Translations under genes and position numbers: made by a program
Shown here: in pieces, positions 1 to 9,066 of the stretch
Numbering within the stretch: position 1 is the stretch's first letter
Layout of the letters: each line of letters starts with the position of its first letter
Origin: Moritella dasanensis ArB 0140
Lineage (GTDB): Bacteria; Pseudomonadota; Gammaproteobacteria; Enterobacterales; Moritellaceae
DNA: 64,000 nt
Assembly (NCBI RefSeq): GCF_000276805.1
Contig: NZ_AKXQ01000004.1
Coordinates: forward strand, 124,001-188,000
Reading direction: 5' to 3'
The notes under the pieces: generated by a model
Told to the model about the DNA's origin: nothing
Databases searched by the model: none
What the model saw: the letters and a program-made list of their open reading frames with translations, nothing else

Positions 1-187
1 AATAATCATAAATCGTTGAAGTGAATAATGGTCGTAAAGAGTTGCGGTAACTTAGTCACAACAAGGAAAAATATGAGTTTAAAGAAAGCGTAATGAAGTT
101 TATGACTTGGTTTTGTGCCCTTGCATAACTCATTTGCTTAAATTTGAATCGAAGGGCGTGTAAAGTGTGCATGCGACATAAGCTGGC

Positions 188-216
188 TTGCTTGTGGAAA
201 CTAACTGCGGCATAAT
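188..216 (+). promoter_or_regulatory. Likely sigma-70 promoter of tRNA-His
   Basis: A -35 box TTGCTT (188-193) and a -10 box CATAAT (211-216) are separated by exactly 17 bp. They lie about 64 bp upstream of the tRNA, which would give a short leader to be trimmed by tRNA processing. No gene is visible in the first 280 bases. The assignment rests on box match and spacing only. Confidence 0.55.
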
Positions 217-279
217 CTCTCTGTCGAAACAATAGACGGTCTGGCTAACAATGTTTAGCGGGATAAGTCGATAGTTAAT

Positions 280-356
280 GGCGGTTGTAGCTCAGTTGGT
301 AGAGCCCCGGATTGTGATTCCGGTTGTCGAGGGTTCAATCCCCTTCAGTCGCCCCA
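280..356 (+). tRNA. tRNA-His (anticodon GTG)
   Basis: Decodes histidine codons. The sequence folds as a cloverleaf: a 7-bp acceptor stem (281-287 with 346-352), the D-arm motif TAGCTCAGTTGGTAGAGC, an anticodon arm whose loop reads ATTGTGATT, and a T arm with GTTCAATC. CCA is encoded (354-356). The extra G at 280 faces C at 353, the G-1:C73 pair that is the identity mark of tRNA-His. It appears to be a single-gene unit, closed by the terminator at 361-391. Confidence 0.96.
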
Positions 357-360
357 TATT

Positions 361-391
361 AAAAAGCCTGCTTATATAAGCAGGCTTTTTT
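361..391 (+). terminator. Rho-independent terminator of tRNA-His
   Basis: A perfect 14-bp inverted repeat (361-374 with 377-390) rich in GCCTGC ends in a run of T, five bases after the tRNA. A-tracts on the left arm could let it also work for the pilin gene that approaches from the right. Confidence 0.9.
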
Positions 392-446
392 GGTTATAGA
401 GTTATTAAAATCTAAATGATGACTTAAGCTTCAGTTAAAGTCTAAA

Positions 447-1021
447 TTAATCTTTAAATAAAGTTGTAACCCGTCCAGTTTCTGAATCGTAGTTTATAGA
501 TATGTCTGCATTTTTTCTATTCTGAGTATCGCCTAAGGTTCTTAGGACGTAAGTACATTGGCTTTTATCACTGCCCCCATCGGCTTTGTGGCGATAAGCG
601 GTAAAATCTTTTCCATCATCTTTTAGCGATACAGATGGTGGTGCGTTCAACAAGATCTTCCATAATTCCACACAACCCTTATCCTGTTGCCCTATGTTTT
701 TAGTATTTTTTATAATCTTATTAGGTCCGCCTTTGTCGATGCCTATTGGGAATCCGCTTGGATTTACATCAATAGAGTTATCTGCATAGCCTGGGATATC
801 CGCCATGTGTTCACTAAGACCTAGAATTTGGTAGCGTATTTGCACAAAACCCACAGCCTCTTGGTAAGCCGCCGCAATTGCTTTAACGCGACTAATCTCT
901 GCATCTTCACGAAAATTAATAAATTTAGGGATCGCTACAGCCGCTAGTACCGCCAAAATGATGATGGTAATAGCTAATTCAATAAGGGTAAGCCCTGTGG
1001 TTTTGCTGTTCTAGATGACAT
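447..1021 (-). pseudogene. Type IV pilin/pseudopilin gene with frameshift in the leader
   Basis: The reading frame encodes the classic class III prepilin N-terminus: leader ending TTG, then LTLIELAITIII with the invariant Glu at +5, then VLAAVAIPKF and a pilin-like globular part with two cysteines (KGCVELW and SQCTYVL). In this frame there is no start codon: a TAG lies at 1011-1013, just before the leader, and the first ATG-like codon (TTG, 956) would remove the processing site. The adjacent frame begins with ATG at 1019-1021 and reads MSSRTAK before going out of frame. Adding one A to the AAAA tract (bases 1001-1004, written as tttt on the plus strand) restores MSSRTAKTTG followed by LTLIEL. 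So the gene is a recent pseudogene, a slippage-controlled gene, or carries a sequencing error. The product would be a major or minor pilin of MSHA or type II/IV type; no pilus assembly gene is adjacent. Confidence 0.8.
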
Positions 1022-1355
1022 ATAGCGCCTATTTTATGCTTGCCTTTCTTAAGTGTAACTCATTATTAAGTAAGTGGTAAATGATTGGTGTATTCATTTT
1101 TGTCGATATGAGTCTCGTTCAATGCTTGATAATATATGGTGATATATAATATCGTAAAATTGAACTAAACGGGTGTTTCAAGCTGCTTTTCGTTTGGTTA
1201 TTGGTCATTAGTTTTCATAAACTAGTAGCTATTTAGATATATAAACTGGTTTTGTTTTAATTGTGCGATCGAAGCCACTTATTAGGTACTTCTTAAGTGT
1301 TAATATCTTGTCGAGTTTACCTTTCTTTACTTATCCATAATAAAAGAGATTAATT
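1022..1355. other. Intergenic region between divergent pilin and POT genes
   Basis: Very AT-rich DNA with repeated ATAT/TATA stretches near 1130-1155. It must hold the promoters for both flanking genes, but I could not choose boxes with confidence, and I see no RNA gene or extra coding sequence. Confidence 0.5.
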
Positions 1356-2825
1356 ATGTGGAATCGACTGAATAAATCTATGATGTGTTGCCAGATGCTG
1401 TTTGGCTTATCTTTCTACGGCGTAATGATTATTTTAACCCGCTTCTTTTTAGAAGATTTGGGGTATAGCGAAGCTGACACCATGATGGTTGTTGGCGCAT
1501 TTTCAGCTATTGGTCCGTTGTTTGCTATTGCTGGTGGTTTCATTGCAGATAAGTTCTTAGGTGCTTATCGCTCGTTAACGATTGCTTATCTTGCCTTTGC
1601 CATGGGTTACGGCTTACTTGTTTTCGGAGCATCGGCAGGTAATGTAGAGTTGTGTCTGGTTGGTATTGCGCTAGCCAGTTACGGCCGTGGTCTTATGTCG
1701 CCTTCATATCCAAGTTTGTACAAACGTACATTCGCCAGCCAAGAAGATTTTGAAAACGGTTATCCAGTTAATTATTCAGTTAACAATGTAGGTGCATTTT
1801 TAGGGCAATATTTATTCCCAATGTTCGTACTTGCAATTGGTTTTAATGGCAGTTTCATGTTATCTGCTGTGATGGCTTTCATTGCTTTTGCTATTCTAGT
1901 CGTTTCACGTAAACCATTATCAACAGTAGGCGCTGAGATTGATCAAGCACCTGTAAGCACTAAAAATTGGATTGCATTCACTGTGTTATCTGTTGCCATG
2001 ATCGGTTTAGTATTCTTCATGTTTTCAAATATGGATATTGGCCAGAATATCATCTACGCAATTGGTGCATCAGCGATCCTTTACTTCATCTCATTAATGC
2101 TTAAATCGGAACGTGCAGATGCATTAAAGATGGGTACTATCCTTATCATGACTGTATTAACAACGGCTTTCTTTGTTTATTACGGCCAAATGATGACGTC
2201 AATGACGATGGTAACAATTAATACTATGCGTGGTGATTTGTTCGGGTTTATCCCAATCGCACCTGAAGCGGCAATGGCAATGAATTCACTTTGGTGTATC
2301 GTTGGTGGTCCAGTGATCGTATATGTATTCTTATCACTTGAAAAACGCAATATTAACTTTACGACAGCCACTAAAATCGGTTTCGCATTTATCTTAACGG
2401 CAATCGCGTTTGGTATCCTGACGATGGCTGTATTGAATGTTGGTGAAGATGCTGTTATTCGCCCTGAAATCTTTATGGTGATTCATTTCTTCCAAGCATT
2501 TGCTGAAGTGATTGTGGGCAGTATGGTTGTAGCATTCATCTTGTCTGTAGCACCGAAACACATCGAAAACTTCTCGGTAAGCCTATACTCAGTCGCTATG
2601 GCAATGAGTGGTATCGTTGGTGCGGTATTCTCTACTTCAATTGCGATGGAGAAGGGGCAGGTGATCACGCAAGAAGTTGTGCAAACAGTTTACGGTGACT
2701 ACTTCAGCCTATTAACAGGTTTAGCTGTGGTAATGGTATTTGTCGCATTCCTAGCATCATTTGTTATTCGTAAGATGCTTGAGAAGAGTAAAGAAGCTGA
2801 AGATATGACAACAGCTCAAGCGTAA
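1356..2825 (+). CDS. POT/PTR2-family proton-dependent oligopeptide transporter
   Basis: Inner-membrane symporter of the proton-dependent oligopeptide transporter family, expected to import di- and tripeptides with protons. The 489-residue protein has about 12 or more hydrophobic segments. Two family regions are visible: GGFIADKFLGAYRS near residues 60-75, matching the GG-ADK-LG loop of POT proteins, and the SPSYPSLYKRTF to VNNVGAFLG stretch (about 115-150), matching the family's second signature region. The ATG follows a purine-rich AAAAGAGATTA ribosome site. It stands alone and is closed by the hairpin at 2882-2925. Length is normal for the DtpA/DtpB group. Substrate is inferred from the family only; some relatives carry other small solutes. 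Confidence 0.85.
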   Translation: MWNRLNKSMMCCQMLFGLSFYGVMIILTRFFLEDLGYSEADTMMVVGAFSAIGPLFAIAGGFIADKFLGAYRSLTIAYLAFAMGYGLLVFGASAGNVELCLVGIALASYGRGLMSPSYPSLYKRTFASQEDFENGYPVNYSVNNVGAFLGQYLFPMFVLAIGFNGSFMLSAVMAFIAFAILVVSRKPLSTVGAEIDQAPVSTKNWIAFTVLSVAMIGLVFFMFSNMDIGQNIIYAIGASAILYFISLMLKSERADALKMGTILIMTVLTTAFFVYYGQMMTSMTMVTINTMRGDLFGFIPIAPEAAMAMNSLWCIVGGPVIVYVFLSLEKRNINFTTATKIGFAFILTAIAFGILTMAVLNVGEDAVIRPEIFMVIHFFQAFAEVIVGSMVVAFILSVAPKHIENFSVSLYSVAMAMSGIVGAVFSTSIAMEKGQVITQEVVQTVYGDYFSLLTGLAVVMVFVAFLASFVIRKMLEKSKEAEDMTTAQA

Positions 2826-2881
2826 TTACACATTGTTTTAAATAATACGGTAGGGCTATGACCTAAGCTATAGACCTACGA

Positions 2882-2925
2882 AAAGAAGGCTTCTAAATTG
2901 ATATTAGAAGCCTTCTTTATTTTTT
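2882..2925 (+). terminator. Rho-independent terminator after the POT transporter
   Basis: A perfect 15-bp inverted repeat (2882-2896 with 2904-2918, core GAAGGCTTC) is followed by TTATTTTTT. Confidence 0.92.
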
Positions 2926-3081
2926 ACCGCTAATTTGGCCAGATCCAGATCTGGCTAGTGCAATCACGCTAAGCCAAATTTGCCCCATTCTGATTTAACG
3001 TAAATACTCAGTTGTAAATTATACGACCAAATATTCGATACTTTTTCTCATGACAACTAATCGTAAACTGTCATATCTATC

Positions 3082-4107
3082 CTACATTGGGAGCAAAATG
3101 ATTTTCCCATGTATAGGTGTAGATTTAGACTCAATAAGTTCAATAGCTGATTGAACTTGATCTAATGGAATACAGCGGTCTACATCTAGCTGTATCTTAT
3201 TGATTATGAAATGGTCTAACATCATCGTAAATTTTTCACGTCTGACATCTTTACCAACCGTGTTTTCCCAGTAACGTAAGAAAAATGTACTGAAATCGAT
3301 ATTCTGGTTTTTCGCATATTCATAAAAACGAGGCTCATAAAATTCCAGTGAAAGAGTTCCATAGTTGATATACCGACCCTTGATACCCACGGTATGAATC
3401 AGTTCAGTGCCCACTTTGCCTCCAATAGCATCAAATGCTACATTGGGTCTAGGCAAATTGAGCTGTTGAATTTGAGTAATTAGATCACCTTTAGCATCTA
3501 TGACAATGCTTGAATCATATGCATAAGTTTCAGGTTTTGAAGTTACAACAAGAAGAGTAAACCCCAGCGATGAAGATAACTGCGCAAAAATCTTACCTAT
3601 AGCAGAACTACCTGCATTGACAATCAGTACATCATCTCTTGTCAACTGAGCGACTTCTGTGGTCAAAACCCAAGCTGTTAACGCATTAATATATAATTGG
3701 CATGCGTAGCCGTTTTCCAGATGGTGAGGAATATGAAAGAGGTTATCTGGTGATACATCGATATATTTCTGCCAAGTACCACTGGTAGCCACAACGACTC
3801 TTTGACCTATGATAAATTTTTCATGGTTAGACTCGATGACTTGCCCGACGGCTTCGAATCCAGGAACTCTGGGTGGCTGATGACCATGCCGATATTGACC
3901 TATGCCATGAATAGACAACAGATCGCTTGGGTTAATATTTGTAGCTTCGATTTTGACCCTAATGTTATCTTTTTCAAGCGATTCCAACGGTAAATGCTCT
4001 ACCGTCAATGAGTCCTTTGGGTTCCCGAAACAGATCTGGTTAATTCTGGTATTTGTCGTGGTGTCAGTCATCTCTTGACCATAAGTGGTTGAATTATTAA
4101 CGTGCAT
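3082..4107 (-). CDS. MDR-superfamily NAD(P)H-dependent oxidoreductase (quinone/enoyl reductase type)
   Basis: Medium-chain dehydrogenase/reductase without the structural zinc cysteines, so of the quinone oxidoreductase or 2-enoyl-thioester reductase type rather than a zinc alcohol dehydrogenase. The N-terminal GroES-like half has NINPSDLLSIHG and PPRVPGFEAVGQV. The nucleotide-binding half has VNAGSSAIGKIFAQL in place of the usual GAGGVG, then FDAIGG. At 341 residues it is of normal length. The likely role is NAD(P)H-dependent reduction of an activated double bond or quinone; the substrate is not known. The start is uncertain: ATG at 4107 has no clear ribosome site, and an in-frame ATG at 4071 is preceded by AAGAG without spacing. 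It is a single gene between the POT gene and the GNAT gene. Confidence 0.8.
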   Translation of the reverse strand: MHVNNSTTYGQEMTDTTTNTRINQICFGNPKDSLTVEHLPLESLEKDNIRVKIEATNINPSDLLSIHGIGQYRHGHQPPRVPGFEAVGQVIESNHEKFIIGQRVVVATSGTWQKYIDVSPDNLFHIPHHLENGYACQLYINALTAWVLTTEVAQLTRDDVLIVNAGSSAIGKIFAQLSSSLGFTLLVVTSKPETYAYDSSIVIDAKGDLITQIQQLNLPRPNVAFDAIGGKVGTELIHTVGIKGRYINYGTLSLEFYEPRFYEYAKNQNIDFSTFFLRYWENTVGKDVRREKFTMMLDHFIINKIQLDVDRCIPLDQVQSAIELIESKSTPIHGKIILLPM

Positions 4108-4475
4108 CTAGGTATACTGGCGTTTTTTATCGTGAATGTCCATCTTTATACTTACCAGTCATGTGGCTCACTTTTGCCCCTTTCCTTGTTAGATTTGCTA
4201 CTCATTCACAATATGATTATGTCTATTTGCCATACATTTTATCATGCAAATTTACCAACTGAGTTGATCATATTTATGCTCTAATAAAACGGTTAGATAG
4301 GATGATTTTATACAGTGTTATTGGTATGTTGGTGAAAGCAGTCTCGACCTTTAGAAACAGACAATAAAAAATTGCTGATATAATGATTATTTTCAATGGA
4401 TGAAAGGTCATTTTAAATGGTGAACGGATTTGGTGATTTGAGACGTCCTACTATACAGAGCTTAAGGTAACTAAA
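4108..4475. other. Gene-free stretch
   Basis: AT-rich DNA between divergent genes. Open frames here are short, lack ribosome sites and show no protein-family features. I see no RNA gene or repeat in it. Confidence 0.5.
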
Positions 4476-4991
4476 ATGAATATATCAATTGAGTCAATTT
4501 CCTTAGAAGACGTTGATTCGCTTTTAGCTTTTGAATTGACTAATCGCTCTTGGTTTGAGCAACATGTTCCGCCGCGTGATGACTCCTTCTACACTCCGCA
4601 AGGTGTGAGAGAGCAGATTTCCGAGTATTTATCACTGCATACTAAAGGTGAGATGTATCCAATGCTTATCCGTAGTGATTCTAATGAAGTTTGTGGCCGG
4701 ATCAACGTTCATCGAGTTGAAACTGACACATGTTCTGGTGAGCTAGGTTATCGCATAGGTGAACAATTTACCTCTAAAGGTATTGCGTCAAAAGCGGTCG
4801 ATATGTTGGTCGAATATTTGATCTCGGAGACTAAGTTGAATTCTTTGACAGCAGTGGTTCTATGCAGCAATTTAGGCTCACAAAAAGTACTTGAACGCAA
4901 TGGTTTCAGCAAGATTAAGAACATTGCAGATTATTCGGATCTTAATGGTGAAGTCAAAGATGCTGTTGAGTACAAGCTACCGTTACCTTAA
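4476..4991 (+). CDS. GNAT-family N-acetyltransferase (RimJ/RimL-like)
   Basis: Acetyltransferase of 171 residues that would move an acetyl group from acetyl-CoA to an amine, probably a protein N-terminus or small molecule. It shows the RimJ/RimL pattern: GRINVHRV, then ELGYRIGEQFTSKGIASKAV (acetyl-CoA pyrophosphate-binding motif, near residues 90-108), then VVLCSNLGSQKVLERNGF (about 129-146), the usual end of the fold. The ATG follows GCTTAAGGTAACTAAA, a good ribosome site. It is a lone gene. The family has broad substrates, so no target can be named. Confidence 0.85.
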   Translation: MNISIESISLEDVDSLLAFELTNRSWFEQHVPPRDDSFYTPQGVREQISEYLSLHTKGEMYPMLIRSDSNEVCGRINVHRVETDTCSGELGYRIGEQFTSKGIASKAVDMLVEYLISETKLNSLTAVVLCSNLGSQKVLERNGFSKIKNIADYSDLNGEVKDAVEYKLPLP

Positions 4992-5167
4992 TAAGGCGTT
5001 TAAGGCGTAATGGTTTAGGTTAGGTGTCAGTGTTGCTCACTACTTAACGCAGCGTTAATCTCAATTTCATCATACTTTATGTAATGCGAACTATATTCTT
5101 TGAAGCATAAGCGCTAAGCCAGTTATGTCCATCAATGGCTTAGGATGATCGTGTGAAGACTGTGAAC

Positions 5168-5210
5168 ACCAAGGGACTTTGTCGTAGCATAACTACCAAG
5201 CGACTTTGTC
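5168..5210. repeat. Two 16-bp direct repeats in the 4992-5350 intergenic region
   Basis: ACCAAGGGACTTTGTC (5168-5183) and ACCAAGCGACTTTGTC (5195-5210) differ at one base and start 27 bp apart. The rest of the 4992-5350 gap holds no gene that I can see, apart from the terminator at 5270-5308. The repeat could be part of a dispersed intergenic element or an operator pair. Confidence 0.6.
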
Positions 5211-5269
5211 CTGACAGGAAGATAAGAGTAACAGATCGCAATACTGTGGAAGGTTGTTTTCATTATATA

Positions 5270-5308
5270 AAAAAAGCACTGAACGTATTCACGAACAGTG
5301 CTTTTTTA
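5270..5308 (-). terminator. Bidirectional terminator ending the peptide ABC operon
   Basis: A 12-bp stem, AAAAAAGCACTG (5270-5281) with CAGTGCTTTTTT (5296-5307), has A- and T-tracts at both ends, so it can work in both directions. It lies about 45 bp past the stop of the last permease gene and also behind the GNAT gene. Confidence 0.85.
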
Positions 5309-5350
5309 TTATTATCATTTGCTTACGTATAAACAATGACGTTTATTTAC

Positions 5351-6301
5351 TTAACCTTTATAGATCTTCGGGTTAAACGCATCACGTAACCAGTCACCCA
5401 GTAGGTTGATTACTAGAACTAGTGTAACCAGTAATACACCAGGGAAGGCTGTGATCCACCAAGCACCAGAGAAGATGTACTTAAAGCCAGTACTGATTAA
5501 CGCACCCAATGAAGGTTGGTCAACCGGTAAACCTAAACCTAAGAATGATAGCGCAGCTTCTGACATGATCGCATTGGCAATTTGTACTGTTGAAATCACT
5601 AGGATAGGGGATAAACAGTTTGGCAGTATGTGTCTAAACATAATGCGCATCGATTTTAAGCCCATCACTTGTGCTGCTTCTACATATTCTTTTTGCTTTT
5701 CAGCCAATACCGACGCACGAATAGTACGTGCATATTGCGGCCATTCAGCCACACCAATGATCACCACGAGCATGACGACGGCATATTGACTAAAGAACTC
5801 ACTACCAAAACTGGCTTTAAAGATGGCAGAGACAATAATTGCCACCATCATCGTCGAGAACGAGAGCTGGACGTCAGCAAAACGCATCAGGAAGCTATCA
5901 ATACGGCCACCGAAGTAACCTGCTGATAGACCAATCACGATACCTAAGATTAACTGCACACCAACGGCTAAGAAACCGATAGTCAGTGATAAACGTGAAC
6001 CATAAAGCATGGTTGATAAAATATCACGGCCTTGATCATCAGTACCCAATAGGAAACGTTCATCACCGTCTTCTAACCAAGAAGGGGGGAGCTCAGAATC
6101 CATAATATCAATACTGGTAATATCATACGGGTCTGTTGGTGCAATCAATGGTGCTGCGAACGCGCCAATCAAGAATGTTAAAAAGATCGCAAAACTGAAC
6201 ATTGCTACCTTATCTCTTAAGAAATAATAGATAAGGTCTGAATTTTTAAAGCGTTCCCAACGAGTCGGGACATGAGAAGATGTTACTGTATTCATACTCA
6301 T
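5351..6301 (-). CDS. Peptide ABC transporter permease, DppC/OppC type
   Basis: Inner-membrane permease of a peptide or nickel-type ABC importer. The 316-residue protein has the short cytoplasmic N-terminus of DppC/OppC, a first membrane span near residues 33-53, a periplasmic loop beginning APTDPYDI, and five more spans. The coupling-helix motif EAAQVMGLKSMRIMFRHILP (about 205-225) contacts the ATPase. Its ATG overlaps the stop of the DppB-type gene by one base (TAATG), so the two are probably translationally coupled. It is the last gene of a four-gene operon and is followed by the 5270 terminator. Confidence 0.93.
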   Translation of the reverse strand: MSMNTVTSSHVPTRWERFKNSDLIYYFLRDKVAMFSFAIFLTFLIGAFAAPLIAPTDPYDITSIDIMDSELPPSWLEDGDERFLLGTDDQGRDILSTMLYGSRLSLTIGFLAVGVQLILGIVIGLSAGYFGGRIDSFLMRFADVQLSFSTMMVAIIVSAIFKASFGSEFFSQYAVVMLVVIIGVAEWPQYARTIRASVLAEKQKEYVEAAQVMGLKSMRIMFRHILPNCLSPILVISTVQIANAIMSEAALSFLGLGLPVDQPSLGALISTGFKYIFSGAWWITAFPGVLLVTLVLVINLLGDWLRDAFNPKIYKG

Positions 6302-7275
6302 TATCCTTTACCGGTGATGTTTACTGTTGGGTTAACGAACCCGTATAACAGATCTACAATGGTATTTGTTACTACAAAGATTAAACCTACAAAGATCACA
6401 TACGCCGTAATTAGTGGTGTATCAACACGGTTAATCGCTTCTAAGAAGAGGAAACCTGTTCCAGGCCACTGGAATACTGTTTCAGTCAAAATTGTATAAG
6501 CAATCATAGTACCGATCTGCACACCACCAACGGTGATCACTGGTAACATGGTATTTTTAAGCGCATGTACGTAGTAAATCTTGTTTAATGATAAGCCTTT
6601 GGCTTTGGCAAATTTGACGTATTCAGAACTTAATGCTTCGAGCATTTCAGAGCGAACCAAGCGGATGAAAAGCGGCAACATGATAGAAGCCAATGAGATG
6701 CTTGGTAAAATTAAGTGTAAGAAACCATCCATAGTGAGGAAACCAGTTTCCCAACCCATGACATTCACGGTTTCACCACGTCCATAGGACGGTAGCCAAT
6801 TAAGCTCGATAGAGAAAATATACATCAGCATGATTGCAGTTAAGAATACCGGTACAGAAATACCAATACTACTTACTGCCATGATTAATTTTGTTATTGC
6901 ACTTTTGGGATGAATCGCCGAGTAGACACCTAATGGGATCGACACGAATACAATAATGACCGCGGCACCGAACACGAGTTCTAGCGTTGCTTGAAGTTTA
7001 TCAAAAATAACTTCAGCTGCAGGTCTTTTAAAGAAATACGAGGTACCTAAATCACCTTGTAATGCATTAACAAGAAAGCGGCTATATTTAGTCATGTACG
7101 GATCGTTAAGACCTAGTTCATCACGCAGTGCTTGTCGCTCATCTTCTGAAACAGATTGGCCAACTAATTCGCGTAATGGATCGCCTAGATTATCTTGAAT
7201 GGAAAATGCTACCAAACTGATCACGAACATTACTACCAAGGCCTGAAATAGGCGTTTGATCAGAAATGTGAACAT
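6301..7275 (-). CDS. Peptide ABC transporter permease, DppB/OppB type
   Basis: First permease of the importer, 324 residues. It begins with a membrane span immediately after FLIKRLFQAL, typical for DppB/OppB, and carries six spans in all. A coupling motif near residues 220-240 includes FAKAKGLSLNKIYYVHALKN. The ribosome site GGGAGACAAGGA precedes the ATG. It pairs with the downstream DppC-type protein to form the channel; the 134-bp gap to the binding-protein gene upstream contains no good terminator. Confidence 0.93.
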   Translation of the reverse strand: MFTFLIKRLFQALVVMFVISLVAFSIQDNLGDPLRELVGQSVSEDERQALRDELGLNDPYMTKYSRFLVNALQGDLGTSYFFKRPAAEVIFDKLQATLELVFGAAVIIVFVSIPLGVYSAIHPKSAITKLIMAVSSIGISVPVFLTAIMLMYIFSIELNWLPSYGRGETVNVMGWETGFLTMDGFLHLILPSISLASIMLPLFIRLVRSEMLEALSSEYVKFAKAKGLSLNKIYYVHALKNTMLPVITVGGVQIGTMIAYTILTETVFQWPGTGFLFLEAINRVDTPLITAYVIFVGLIFVVTNTIVDLLYGFVNPTVNITGKG

Positions 7276-7409
7276 TCCTTGTCTCCCAAAGTAATATGAA
7301 ATTTATAACTTTTATAGCTATATTTTTGTAAAAATAATCGGTGTTTTTATCGCTATGAATTGATAAAAACACCGCATAGTCAGGTATTAAATACCCTTAG
7401 CAGTTAACG

Positions 7410-8960
7410 TTATTTAACTACTAGGTCACCGAAGTACGGGAAGTTTAGTGCGTTTACAATCGGATCAATTTGTAGATTCGATTTTGCGCCCCAAGCTAGA
7501 TCTTGCCAATGTAGTGGCACGAAAGCAGCTTCTTCATACAAGATGTTTTCAACACGTTGTAGCATAACGCCACGTTTTGCTGTGTCTGTTTCAGCATTTG
7601 CGCTGTTTACTAACTTATCAACTTCAGCGTTTGAGTATTGACCGCAGTTATAAGCACCACGACCCGTTTCTTCATCACGTGTCATTGTTAAGAATTCAGA
7701 GAAGTTAGCTGAATCTTCAGTATCTGAATGCCAACCAATCATCATCATGTCTGCTGCGCAAAGATCAAACTCAGGCCAATATTGTGCTTTCGGCATTGTT
7801 TTAAGGTCAACTTTAATGCCGATTTTAGATAGCATTGAAGCAGTCGCTTGGGCGATTTTTGCATCGTTAACGTAACGGTTGTTTGGTGCCATCATTGAAA
7901 GTTTGAAGCCTTTTTCATAACCCGCATCTTTCATCAACTGTTTTGCTTTTTTCAAGTCATAACGTGGCACTAGGTCAGCGTCATAGCCAGAGTAACCAGC
8001 AGGACCTTGTTGGCCAGCTGTTGTACCAAAGCCTTTCATGATCTTCTTAACAATCGCGTCGTTATTGATTGCATGTACGATAGCTTGACGTACGCGCACA
8101 TCTTTAAGTGCCGGATTACTGTTTTGGTTCATCTGGAATGTGATAATACGAGTACCAGATACTGTCACTAGATCAACATTCTTCGCGTTTTTAACACGTT
8201 TTTGATCGTTTGGTGCAACAGGGTGGATCATATCTACGTCACCAGAAAGAAGTGCAGCCACACGTGTCGCATCTTCTTTAATTGGCACAAGTGTTAGCTT
8301 ATCAACGTTACCTGGTGATTTCTTGTCCCAGTAATCGTTGAAACGTTCGAATACAACTTTGACACCTTGTTCACGAGAAGCAACAGTGAACGGACCTGTA
8401 CCTGAAACGTGTGTTGAAGCGTAAGAGCTACCATGTTTAACGATTTCAGACTTATCTTTACCGTCAGTTTTACCAGTGTAAAACTTCTTATCCATTGGGA
8501 AGATATAAGTTGCTGTCTGTAGTACCAGTGGGTACGGTTCTGAAGATACGATCTCTACAGTGTAGTCATCAACTTTGGTCATTTTTTCGTATGGAGAGAA
8601 AACGTTTTTGAAATCAACTGACGATTGTAGACGGTTGAATGTCCAAACAACGTCATCAGCTGTTAGTTGGTTACCAGAGTGGAATTTTACGCCTTTACGT
8701 AGGTGAAAACGGAAAGTTGTGTCATTCACACGTTCCCATTTTTCAGCGATACGGCCTTCAAAATCGAAATCTTTGGTAAAACGAACCAGAGGATCAAACA
8801 GCATGTGCGACATCTGTAGTGTACCACCAGATAGTTGCTCATGTGGGTCAAGCGATACTGGATCTGCATCATAAGCAACAGTAATATCTGCTGCAGCAGC
8901 GCTAAAGCTTAGGCCTGCGGCCATTAGGGCAATGGCTAGTTTGGTCTTTAAGGTTTTCAT
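7410..8960 (-). CDS. Periplasmic peptide-binding protein (SBP family 5)
   Basis: Substrate-binding protein that captures a peptide-like solute in the periplasm and delivers it to the permeases. I chose ATG at 8960: it lies eight bases behind AAGGAG and gives a clean signal peptide, MKTLKTKLAIALMAAG to SAAAA, cut near residue 23. A longer in-frame start at 8996 would only add 12 non-signal residues. The mature part starts ADITVAYDADPVSLDPHEQL, as in DppA-like proteins, and holds FRLRKGVKFHSG and the typical VRQAIVHAINND region. The length of 516 residues fits the family. Peptide, opine or other cargo cannot be told from sequence alone. Confidence 0.92.
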   Translation of the reverse strand: MKTLKTKLAIALMAAGLSFSAAAADITVAYDADPVSLDPHEQLSGGTLQMSHMLFDPLVRFTKDFDFEGRIAEKWERVNDTTFRFHLRKGVKFHSGNQLTADDVVWTFNRLQSSVDFKNVFSPYEKMTKVDDYTVEIVSSEPYPLVLQTATYIFPMDKKFYTGKTDGKDKSEIVKHGSSYASTHVSGTGPFTVASREQGVKVVFERFNDYWDKKSPGNVDKLTLVPIKEDATRVAALLSGDVDMIHPVAPNDQKRVKNAKNVDLVTVSGTRIITFQMNQNSNPALKDVRVRQAIVHAINNDAIVKKIMKGFGTTAGQQGPAGYSGYDADLVPRYDLKKAKQLMKDAGYEKGFKLSMMAPNNRYVNDAKIAQATASMLSKIGIKVDLKTMPKAQYWPEFDLCAADMMMIGWHSDTEDSANFSEFLTMTRDEETGRGAYNCGQYSNAEVDKLVNSANAETDTAKRGVMLQRVENILYEEAAFVPLHWQDLAWGAKSNLQIDPIVNALNFPYFGDLVVK

Positions 8961-9066
8961 TTGCATAACTCCTTCATGCTGGGACGTAACGCCCATATGT
9001 GTTTATTTTTGTTATTATTTAACGGTTGTTTTTTCGTGTTTTCTTACAGCTAGAACACGAATAGAA

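Noticed and set aside
4102-4284. Plus-strand 60-codon frame in the gap before the GNAT gene
   Set aside because: No ribosome site, no recognisable protein features, and AT-rich composition expected for a chance frame.
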